Below, piece by piece: positions 21,388 through 33,300 of a stretch of DNA of 64,000 nt. The stretch spans positions 2,542,001 to 2,606,000 of the forward strand of contig OZ017755.1 in NCBI GenBank assembly GCA_963969365.1, given 5' to 3'. The notes beneath the pieces are model-generated. The model made no database searches. It saw nothing but the letters and a program-made list of their open reading frames with translations, and was not told the origin of the DNA. The first letter of the stretch is position 1. Each line of letters begins with the position of its first letter. The position numbers and the translations under genes were made by a program. This DNA comes from Asterochloris sp. CNOR1 (lineage: Eukaryota; Chlorophyta; Trebouxiophyceae; Trebouxiales; Trebouxiaceae).

Positions 21388-24300
21388 ATGTCACCATCAC
21401 CTGAGACTGCGTCCCTCAGCACTGACTCTGGGATCTGTGAGGGTGCTACCTACCGCCATCGCATTGATGATCCCTGTGAGTTTGCTTGTCTTTTTCAAGT
21501 TCTTGGCCACTGCTGCGCCAATGCTAACATGACATGCTGCTCTCTGCTCTGCAGCACAGTATGACTGGTGTGTTGTGCCAGATACTGGTGAGACAGCACA
21601 CTCTGCGTTTACTGATGCTTCATGTGCGGTTGCATGTTCTCCGTTGACACCAAAACTACACCTCATCATGGGCACCTGCAGGATATGACGCCATAGTGTT
21701 TGCTGGCATCGCTGTCGTCATAGGATGCCTGTGCAGAGGGCGCTTCAACAATCTCTTCATCCTCATTGCGGGTGAGCAGGGCTGATCTGCGTCACAGGTC
21801 TGTGTTCACCTCAGCTGCCTGCTGTCAGACAGAGGCTGCAGGCGGCTTCCAGCTGTAGCAGCATGCGGAAAGGCAGCCCTGGCAGTCCTGCTGCCAGATG
21901 CGGCTGCCGGTTGTTTTTGCATTTATCTCAGCTACCTGCAGCACCTGGTGTTGTGGGTGTGAGGCCCCAGCTGATGTTGTTGAGGTGCTGCCCTGGCAGG
22001 TCTCCCGCTGAAAGCCAGTGGCTGACTGCTCAGCCTAGGAAGCTGTGGGGACAGCACTTGACCTGAGCTGTTTGACAGGCTCCTGTGGACAGGGCAGGCT
22101 GACATGAGATCCGACAGCTGCGCAGTCAGCGCCAGCACATGCCTAAGTGCCACACAGGGTCCCATTGTGGTCCAGGAGCCTCAGAACTCCAGCTGTGGCT
22201 GAGTGCAGGCTGCGTTCCTGATTGGATGTAGGGAGTGCAGCATTGGCGGCATTCGGCGTCAGGCATCTTGGGCTTCTCATCTGCTTGGAGATACACCACT
22301 TTGGCTGTAGCCAGTTGCAAGCGGCGCCTGGCATGTTGCAGGCTGAGGAAGCTCTTTGTGACTCACTGCCTCAACTCTGGCTGTGGCTGCGTGCAGGCGG
22401 CGTCCTGCAGGGGTTCATGTTCCCCTTTGATCTGGGGCGGTTGGGGAATGGCATTGCGCTCTGGCTGGGCATCAGGCCCTACGAGCTGTTCTTCTACATC
22501 TTCCTGCCACCAATTCTCCTGGATGCCGCCATCAGGATTGACTTTTTCCTTTTCAAGAAGGTGAGCCACCATGCAGTGCTTAAGCTGTTCTGTCCTTCCT
22601 CTGCAGCCGACAGCATTTCTTGACAGGTGTGTCTATTCTTTGCAGCGTCCAGGTGCTGCTTGAGCGGCCTGGCACCTCTCCTGCGTCTGCAGCCGGCACT
22701 GCATGCATCTGCACCTGGGCATAGTGCAGCACCTTCCCATTGCTTCCCATTGCTTTGGGATAGGCTCCATGCACATGAGGACAAGCTCCTCCCTGAGGAT
22801 TCAGCAAAGTGCCCATCGTCTTATTCAGCAGGGGCACTGCAATTCGCCCACAAGAATGGCCACCCAGCCCACATACCTGGATAGTCTCTTGCCGCACATC
22901 TTCAGAGCATGTCCTCTGGTTCTCCTGCTGTTGGACCAGCCTTGGCCTCCTGGCTGCAGGTCGCTACGCCTGTGGTTGTGCTGGCTTTCTTGGTGGTGGG
23001 CAGCAGCTGCGCCTTGATGATACCCGTCATGCTGTACATCTTCCAGCTCCAGAGCTCAGGCTGGCGCTGGCAGTATGCTGCCCTGCTCGGCTCTATGCTT
23101 GCCAGCACAGATGCTGTTGCCATTGTGGCAACCATGAAGTCAAGTGAGTCCCCACCTTGCACTCCTTCAGCTGAATTGTGTCCAGCTGCCTAGCAGGATC
23201 AAGCACCTGCTGCTGGGCTGGCAACAGTGCACTGGCATTGCCTGGCACTGCTGCCTTATGTTTGCAGACCAGGGAGCTCCTCACGGATAGGCTGCCTGCT
23301 GCATGCATGACCTGCAGTGCCAGGGGAACAGGATCAGAGACACAGGGGTCCGCCCCGCTGGCTCCTGCCCTGGCGGATACAGCGGCAGGCACCTCACACC
23401 TGTGCAGCTGACAACGTTTGCGAGCTGAGCACACCATGTGATGGCCCGTGCAGGTGGCGGCCCCAAGCGCCTGAGAACAGTGTTGGAGGGCGAGTCTTTG
23501 CTGAACGATGCATCCTCCATCACCCTGTTCGTCATCTTCTTTGACCTGGTCCAGGACTATGAGTCAGGCCTTCCAGAGCAGACGGGGGGGCAGGTGTTTG
23601 GGCACATCATAAAGCAGATAGTCATCCTTGCCGTGGGTGAGGCCTGCAGGCATTTGTGTCGCTTGCAGACGTGCACTGCTGGCAGCCTTGCCTTTCAAGG
23701 TGTGCCGGCAGCCAAAGTTCAGGCCAGCAGAACCTGCAGTGGTCAGGCCTCCTGGGGAGTGTCATGCTTGCTCAGGCAGATGCTGTGCACAGCCATCACT
23801 AATGTCTGGGCCTCAGACTGACAGCAGTTGAACAAGGCACATACTGCCAGGCCTGACGCTGCATGCTGCGGTCGTTACGTCTTTCGTGGACAGCCATGTT
23901 TGCCCTTGCTTGCCGAGTAAGGCCTGCCTGACTCTCTCCCAGAGACGCCATTGCTTGCAGGTGGCTTCCTGACCGGCATCGTGTATGGGTTCTGCACTCA
24001 GCTCCTGCTGAAGTGGATGCGCCGCCTGGGGGCGACCACAGACCAGCAGATTGCGCTGACCTTTGCCTGCGCCTACCTCTCATTCTACACAGCCAATGGC
24101 CCCATCAATGTCTCAGGTGAGCGTCTGGTCTGGCAAATGGTAGCCAGCTGATGTCACAAACGCACAGAAGGTTGCCTTGCAGTCCAGCCCAGCCTCACCC
24201 TGCAAGCATAGCAGCTGCTCTTTGGTAGCCCCGTGCTCAACACCATCTGTGAAAATAGGACACGCACAATGTCAGACATCAGAAGGGGGGGGGGGGAAGC

Positions 24301-27300
24301 TGATACCTGTCTGCCACTGCCTGCAGGTGTCATTGCTGTTGCTGTGTATGGCCTGTACGGTGCAGCCACATCCAAGTGGGACATATCAGCCAAGGTGGAG
24401 GCCTCTGGCGCTTTTGATGGCTTCTGGGAGACCATTGCCTTTGTGACCAACGCCATCATCTTCTTCTACTCGGGGGTGGCTGTCATCAACTTTGTTGTCA
24501 GGTAGGCTTCGGGCAGCTGGTAGAGTCAACAGGTTCAGGCACTGGACTGATGAGCCACATTGTGTGTGCAGATGATAGATGCCAACCTTGGTTGCAGGCA
24601 GGATAGCTGGAGTGATGTGCATGCACAGTTTGGACAAAGACCTTGCCACAGCTGGCTCTAGATTGTTGCTTTTGCTCAACTGTAGTACGGGGTTGCTTAG
24701 CTCTATAAAAGCATGCGTTGGTGCCAAAGCAGGGCAGCCACTCATGTGCTGCTTCTGAGGAGGCAGCCAGCGCACCTGCCTAAGGTGCAGTGGCAACAGC
24801 AGGCAAGCTATGGCGGCAGCTCGGTGCGATTGTCCCTGATGCTGCTCTTCATGGCCCTGAATACCCCTGCCTGGTTTGACATGTCTGCTTCTTTGCACAT
24901 AGAGCTGCCCATGCTGCGCAGAACTCTTGCCACCCCAAGCCTGAGCTCTGGAGGCATTGATGCCTGGGTTACTGCCAGGCAAGCAGCACCCGTGCTGCCA
25001 ACCACCTTGTTTCTCTGGAGTTACTTTATTGCTCTGTCTGCCTGGCTGTAGGGCTGGTCAGGACATCTACCGTTCTCAGGATACAGCAAGGGCAGCAGGC
25101 GCTCTCTGGCGGCTGCCCCTGGTGTACATTGTGATGAACATCATCCGCACCCTGGCTATCGTAGGTGAGGTCATGCATTATTGCTGGCCCAGCCCTGGAG
25201 CCCCTGTGCAGCCACCACATGACCTGGCTCTCCCACCTTGCCTGAACGTAGAGCTATGCCCTTCCCATTGGCTCCCCCAATCCTGGCCCTTATTCCGTCC
25301 AGCAGGCTGCTACACTGCGCAATTGCCATGGTCGGCCGTCACTGTCAGACAGGGGCTCATGTGCCGTGACCCCGGCGCTGAGCTCGTTTTTTCCCCCCTT
25401 GTGCAGCGTTTCGGCCTCTGTACAAGGTCACCCGTCGAGACCTGGACTTCAAAGACTGTCTCTTTGCCGGGCTGGCCGGCCTCAGAGGCTCTATCTGTCT
25501 CATCCTGGCACAGGCTGTTGTCACAGAGGACTCCTCAACCATTGACACAGAGGACCCCTCGAGCACGGCCTCGGTGAGTTCTCGCTCCACGCCGTCTGTG
25601 TGGGTAGCGCATGTGCCCGCCTGAACTGCACTCGCATGGGGCGTGACCACAGATGATGTGTGTGTCTGTCGAGCCGTGGCCATGCCCAGGTGTGGGCAGC
25701 CACATAGGTGGCAGTAGGGACACTTTTGCGTCATCCATGCCTGTCAACTTTGGGTGTCTGCTTCTGTTTGCATCTCAGCCAGCAACTCCCAAATGCAAAG
25801 GCCAGCTTGTGCAAGTGTCACCTTACCACCTCTGTGGTCCTCCACAAAGCTGACTGACAGCCCCTGGGTCATTGCACTTTGGTCTGCCAAAGGCAGACCA
25901 CAATTGGCAAGCTGCTGGCCGTGCATGCAAGACTTGCTGTTGCTGTTGCTGTTGCTGTTGCTGGTGCTGATGCGCCTCAGTCGAGAGATTGCACTGCACA
26001 ACCGTGCTGAGACAATGCCCCACTGCCTGCAGCTGGTGAAGGCCGAGATTGTGCTGTGGACCGCGGGGTTTGTGCTGCTGACCCTGGTCATCAACGCCTC
26101 GCTGCTGCCCTGGGGGCTGCGCGTGCTCAAGCTCAACTGGGGTGGGCGCTGGCTGTCACTGTCCCTTGTGCTTTCTGCTCCCATACAGGCTGCCTGTAGC
26201 CTGTGGGTGATGCTTCCGTTGAGCTCACCTGCTCAAGTTTCATCCTGCATTCTGCATATCTGCTGCTCCCCCGGCCTGCTGAGGACTGCTGTTCACCAGC
26301 TGTTCTAGGGGGCTGTGTGTGCTGAAGCTTAAGTGTGCAGGGCTGTGTGGGCTGCCGAGCTTGTTGCCTGTCGTGTGATTGGCCAAACATGCACTGCTTG
26401 TGGCCTGCATCGGCCGCATTTCTCATGGGGCATCACTTGGCAAGGACGGCACTCGAGCATCGGCAGCATGATTTCTGACGGCAGCTCTGCTCCGTAAGTG
26501 GGCTGCAAGCCCGCTCAGCTGCACAGGATCTCTGTCCAGCTTGCCTGGCAGGAGTTTTGCTCACCTGTGCCGATGTCTACGCTGCAGTGTCGGCCCCGCA
26601 CGTTCGCATGCGGCGAAAGGCGGTCAAAGCATTGGTGTCTCACACAGAGGAGTCGCTGCAGCACTTGAAGGATGATGCAGATGAGATGCTGAGAGGTGAG
26701 TCATGACTTGATTCGCAACAGTCTTGTGGCTGCGATCGAACAGTCACGTGCCCTCCTCAGCACTGGGCTGTGTAGAAGCCAGTTGTCCATGTGGCTGCTG
26801 CCTTGTGTGAAGTCTGCGGGCACCTTGAATCAGCAGGCCATATCACTGCAGTGGTCCTTGGTGCAACTTTGCTTCTGCTTTTGTTGTTGCCCCTGTTGGT
26901 TGGTGGTCCCTCCCCCGATGGGCCAATGACTGCTGCGGACAGCCTAACTGCAAAGACTGCACACTGCAAACTGCAGCTGCTGGTGCCTTTTCACTCTGCA
27001 GGTGTGAACTGGCAGGCAGTAGCACGCTTCACAGATGTCAGCCGCTCTTACAAGGTCTTCCAGAACCCCAACCGCCCGCCAAGCAGCAAGGCCAGGACCT
27101 CGCGAGAGAAGTTCTTCAAGTGCCTGCACCTGCCTGCGCGCATCACGCACGTCCCACAGCGCTTCTGGCGCATGTTGTGTGGCAACACGTCGGGGCCGCA
27201 GCTGGGTGGCGACGAGAAGCCAGACCTCAAAAGTGAGAAGAACCTGCTGCACAGCATGCCTTGCAAAAGTGGCTGCCTTCCTGATGAGCACATGTGCAGG

Positions 27301-30300
27301 TTGCTGAGCAGCACCAGCTACCCCTGATGTGATCATGCTTGCTGCTGGATGCCCTTGCGCCAGATCTTGTCCTGACTGCTGTGCAGTCGCTGACCACCAC
27401 TCTCCAGGCAGCCAGCAAGCCTTGTTTTATTGTGTGCAGTTCTTCTTCCTCTTTTACAAGTGCTCCGTGCTGTGCCTGCTGCAGCGATGTCACCCTGGCC
27501 CCAGAACACTGAACGCCTTTTTGGCAAGGTATCCATGCGCCCTAGTGCCGGAGACCTCAAGGATGACTCAGACGACGATGATGATGGTGGGTTGCTGCAC
27601 GTGGGCTAGCTTGCAGCTGCATGACATTGACTCGCATCCTGGCAGCTGGCCTTGCCGCCTTGTGAATGGATGCTTGTTGGGTGCTGGCTGTCTGCAGATA
27701 GCAGCCTTTTCCAAACTCTTGGTGCGGGCTTTGACACCCCCTAGGCAGCCCTCTGACTCCTTTCATTGGGTCGATTCACACCAGCACACTGCGCTCAAAC
27801 CTCTGAATCACAGAGCTTTCCCTTGTCCTGTGCGCACAACAGCTGCTGTGGTGAGGGCGTTTGGCTCACTTTGGCGTCATGGCCGCTGCTGCAGCGCCAG
27901 CTGGCAGTGGGTGGCTTGAGGAAGACCCTTCTACCCGGAGGAGATTGCCTGGGATTTCACCTCTTTTCTCAGCAAAAGGGGGATTCCTCCCTCTCTGCAG
28001 CCTGGTGTGTACAGGCCCAAGCTCTCACGTCCCAAACTTTGCGCTGAGCACAGTCGACTCCACATGGTGACTCGACTACTTTGTTGTCTGCATGGTGCCT
28101 GGGATGATGGCACCTCCTGCTTGCAGACGACTCTGACCCCCTGCCCGTCGACTTGGCCGACGAGTACGAAAATGATGAGCTGCCCTTTGGGCCTCCCAGG
28201 GCCTCGCTCAGCAGGCAGCCCACGCTGACGAAGGGCGAGATCAAGGCGGCTGCTGAGGCGGCAGCTGAGCTGGAGGCAGACATGGACGACATTGAGGGTG
28301 GGTGCTGACTTGACTCCAACAGCCTTGGCTGGCAAAGCACATGTATGATCACTGAGTGTTTGTTGGTCTTGAGAGGCTTGACACAGGCGCTCAGCAGCTG
28401 CCAGCGGCTGTCAGGGTGAGCTTTAATGGGGACCCTGCAATCTCTCAGCGCTCCCAGGCACGGCGTGATTGCCCCTGTCTCCTCAGCGAGGGCCCGCTGC
28501 ATCTGTGTGCCCTGTCTGCAGATGCTGCCAACCAGAAGCAGCAGGACATTGAGACTGGCCTTGCTGAGAAGGCCGCAGATGGAGAGCCAAAGCCAAAGCC
28601 GGGGCTCAAGCGGACAGCGACGCGGCTCCTGAAGAACCTGCAGGCGCACAAGGAGGAGCCTCAGAAGGGGCATCTGGTCAGACCCTTCTTGCTTGTTGCG
28701 GCAGACAGCAATAACATGCTGCCTGTAAAGGGATGTACTAGATGGCCGGGCGCCTCTGCTGCCTGCTTGTTTTGGGGAGCGGTGCAAGCCTGACACCTTG
28801 AGCAGCCTCACAAGGGCAATCAGGAGAGGCTCCTATCAACTGCTTCAACAGCACATGGTGGCGCTGCCTCCCTCAGCTGACATGCACTGCTATTGGCCTA
28901 CCATGCTGGAGCAGCCTGGTATTTGAGCAGGCAGCACCACCTGGCCGCCTCTTCACACGTTTCATTCCACCAAGCACAGTGCTGTGTCGTCACGCTCATC
29001 AATCCTTGTGCTGCAGAAGGAGGTGGTCTTTGTTGCCTTCAGCTGGTGCTCCATGCCTGCTGATAACTCCACGTACTGCAGGCTGCAACATCAGCAATCC
29101 CCTCGGTGCTGCCCTAGGCTGAGTCAAGCTGGTCCCTCATTTTGTGCTGCAGGAGTTTGGCAGCGCCCCCTCAAATGGCTGCAGCTCATATTGTGTGTTG
29201 CACCATGCCTTGCCCCTCTGGCCTCCCACTGCAGGTTGGCGCTAGCCTGACGCCTCACCTGGTGCCCTGAGCTGCGCCATGCCAGCTCCTCCATAGTGTG
29301 CTGCACGAGAAGCCTGCCCAACCAACTGGCTACAGATCGCATCAACTGTTGCGCCCAGCTTGCTCATTATGCTTCGCCTTGCAGTGCAGCTGGAGCACAA
29401 CTCTGGTGCCTCCATGCTTCGGCTGAGTCAAACTTGCTCCTTCATTCTGTGCTGCAGGTGGAAGCCACCGTTCAGGAGGCTGCAGCTGGTGTCTTGCTCG
29501 GGGAGGCACCTCAGAAGCCACCTGAAGTGCGAGACAGCCCTGCCTCCATGTACGAGGTGGGGGGGCAGTCTCAGACGCAACAGCGGCGGGCTTCCGTGCA
29601 GCAGGGCTCCAACAGGTGGGCAGTATGGCCATGCCAGCCCGCACCATCGGCAGACCATGTATGAGTCTTGGGAGCAGCTTCAGATCATCTGCAGGCATAG
29701 ACGACAGCTTATCTGCACCAGCCCCAGATGTGCGAGCAGCAGTTTAGTGGGGGCAGGGGTTGCATGCCTCGCACGAGCTGTGGGGCACTGTACACAATAG
29801 GTTGGCTTTGCCCCACATTTGGCCCTTGGTCGACCCAGCTGGCTCTGCATGCTGCCGAGGCCATCCAGCTTCAGTCCGCAACCAGCGCGAGCTGGTTGGG
29901 GCTGCTGTATGCCTGCTGACTCCCCCATGCATGCTTGCTGCAAGAGGAAGCAGCGCTCTGTCGGGGTGAACGGCCAGACCACGTCAGCAGCACGCTGTCC
30001 CGCATCTGCTGACTTGCCACATGCCTGATCGCTGCAGGGGCAAGCCGCGCTTCGTCTGGGTCAATGGGCGCCCCATGCCGGTGCCGCGGGAGACGCCATC
30101 GCTCAGCAGCCAGGACTCCGAGCAGCCGCCCAACCTGAGCACCATTTCGCCCAGGGGCCCGACAGCGCTGCCCCTGGGCAAGCCCAACCTGTCGCATATG
30201 TCGACCAACTTTGCCATGCCAAAACACCTGCAGCAGCCCCTGCCCCCCAACAACTCCAGGGGCACCACTCGCAGCAGCTCTGCAGACTTGGACGAGCGCG

Positions 30301-33300
30301 CCAGCTCCCTGCCGAGCCAGCAGGGTGAGACATGGGCTGCTGATTGTGTGTTTGGGAAGACTGCCAGCTGTAGTTGCGACTGTGCAGTTCTGGAGGCGTG
30401 CTCCAGCTTTCTAGCAAGCCAGCAGGGTAAGTCATGAGCTGCACAGCCTACTGGACTTGTGAATGCCATGGGTGGCATGATCTATGTCAACAAATGTCGC
30501 ATCCAGCGCAGCCTGCATGCAATCGCGCAGTGGCAGTGTGGGTTTGCCAGTCATTATCCCTGCACCTCAGAAATGTCAGTGATAGCTGCTTAGGGATGAG
30601 CATGCCAGCTCCCTACACAGGCTGTTGGTGATGGACTGTTGTAGATGGGCAAGACCAGGGCAGCTCCCATCACAAGTAGACGGACCTGAAGGGGCGTGCC
30701 AGCTCCCTGCCCAGCCAGCAGGGCAGTCGAGGGCTGCTTGGTGACTGGTGTGTCCAGAGCCACCAGGGCGAGCTACTTTGACAGATGGGACCAGGGTTGT
30801 AAGGGTGCATGCGTCATGGTCCTCTGTTGAACCTCACAGTGTGGGTGTTGGCCGCGCAGCATGCTGTGTGCGGCCAGTGTCTTCAACCTACAGCTTCAGC
30901 TTTAGCGTTGCACATCATCGGGACCATTTGCGCAGGGCACTGAGTTGCACACTTGCAACTGCACTGAGCATGCTCAATGTCCTGTTTGGTCAGGGCAGGC
31001 AGTTGGTAGGTGAGCTCTTGTCAAGGCGCCCTCGCTGCGTTGTTTTGTTGAGCTGCAGGCAATTCAGGGCTCTGCATCAGGACATCAGCTCATGCTATGG
31101 TCTCCTCAATGCAGAGGTGCCAGAACTGTGTGCATGATGCCTAGCATAGGTCGTGGGGCCAGCACTGCAAGGCTTGGCTTGCAGCATGTTAGCATGTGCT
31201 GTGGTCCCCTTGATGCAGGGGTGCCTGGGGTATGTGTGCATGAGGCCAGCTCATGCTGCGGTGCCCTCGATGCAGGGGCGCCAGGTGGCATTGCCAGCTC
31301 ATGTGTTAGGGTTGAGGGTTTGTGGTGCCCCTCCATGCAGGGCCACCAGCCCTTGGACGAAGGAGCGCGTTGCCAAAGTCACCCTTCGGGGATGAAGCCA
31401 ACCAGGGCTCTGCAGGCTCGCAGCATACTGACAGGTGAGGCCAGCAGCCCACATCATGGCCTGCCAGTGGGAGACTGCAAACCCCTGTGGCCAGGGCTGC
31501 CCAGCAGATGCCTGTGGCGGCGGCAACACCGGGCTTGAATGTCACACAGACCAGCAACCCACTCATCAACATCCTTGTCACAAGCATCCTGTCTGCTTCA
31601 AAGAGTAAGCACAGTGCCTGCCCCAGCACCCGCTTGCCACATGCTACTGGGTCAATTTGCAAGCTGCAGAGCCACAGGGTCTCCTAAGAGGATGAGGCTA
31701 TCAGTCCACTACACAATCTCAGAAGAGGAGGAGATCATCTTTTCATCAAATTTGAAGCTACCCAAAACTGGTGCCTGTGCACTGCAGGCTGCAGAGTCAA
31801 AAAAGCTCAGATCAGGGGGAGTCAAGTCGGCTCGATCTGGCACGCTCCACTCAGCAGCTGCTGGAGAGCGCTGCCCGGTCAGGTACTGCTGCTGCTGCGA
31901 AGCCCAACTTCCAGCGCCACTCGATGGGCGCCACAGGGGGCTCAGGCTCCCTGTCTCAGTCGCCCTCCGGCAAGCGCAGGTGTGTTAGCTAGCTTTGTGG
32001 GCGAAGTGTGCCATCTGCAGCAATCACCTCTAGTAAGGGATGCTATGTTGCCTGGCTGTGTGTGAGAAGAGGGCTGCTTGCAGCAACCAACTTCCAGGAG
32101 TTGAAGGTGTACAGCCCTTTTGCCTAACTTATTGCGGCCCCCTTGTTGCAGTCCTGCTCTGTGAAGAGTTTCAACACCCTTGACTGCATGGCCTCACCAT
32201 GCTCCTGTGTTTGCATACTGGCAGTCATGGTGTGCTGGCCATGTGCTGCGGCTGCTGTGCTGCTGCCTTTGCTACTTCATTGTGGAGGAGCTCTGTACCT
32301 GACCCAGGCTTTATTGCATTACCGTTATCAGGAAAAGGATTGCCTCTTGCTAGAGTGCTAGACCGCTGCTTAGCTCTCAGGGTGCTGCTGCATGTCTGTG
32401 ATGCCCTGCAAGCTGTGGGCTGGCATTTGCCAAGTCAGGCTTCAGATATGCAATCTTTGATGGTTCCTGTGTCTTCAGCATGAGCAGGCAGGTTGGGCGT
32501 TCAATTTGCCTGCACACTAATGTGTGTAGCTGAGACCTTGGCCACACGGCATGACCCAAACCCCTGTTCTGTCAGGTATCAGGCAGGTGGCACTTAGTGC
32601 TGTGCCTGCGCACCACATGAGGTCAGCCCAGACCGTCTTCCCTGGCTTGTGCAGACTTGCAAGATGTGCATCAGCTTGCATGCAGGCAGGTGGCTGGGGG
32701 TCGGCGTGAATGCCTTTGCCGGCAGTTCTTAAGGCTGCACTGCTGCTTGCCTGCAGGCAGGTGGCGTTTGACGATGTGCCTGCCCACCACAACGGCTCTG
32801 CTCAGACCTTCTCGTCGGGCATGGGTGCCAAACTGAAGCAGGAGCTGCAGGCTGAGATGACCCGCTTGAAGCGGGCACGCAGCGCAGCCAGCATCGATGA
32901 TTCGGCACAGGTCAGGCTGACTGCGTTTGTGGCTGCACGGGCTTGTTAGTCTGTCCCACTTGGAGCACTGTGGGGATGCATGCGCCCTGGCCCGTACAGC
33001 TTGGACTGCGCTGTTTGCACAGGGCAGCCTGCTGCGCTGTCCTGCTGGGCTAAACAACACTGGCACCTGCTGAGCTGCGGCCTTCTGTTCTGATGCGCAT
33101 ACACCCACATCCAATGTGGCTTCGAGCTGACAGTTTGTCTTGGTCAGGCGGCGGCTGCCGGCTCCAGCAGGCATCGCCCATGGTCAAGGGAGCAGCTGCC
33201 TCTGGGGGCTGCACCTATGAGACCAGGCAGAACCTCCTTCCTGGGTGCTGCGGAGCTTCTTTGCCTCAAGTCCACTCAGTGAAGCGTCCTGGAGGTGCTG

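Noticed and set aside
24700-24710. TATAAAAG-like box
   Set aside because: It lies within an intron of the antiporter gene, between two membrane exons, so it is not a promoter.
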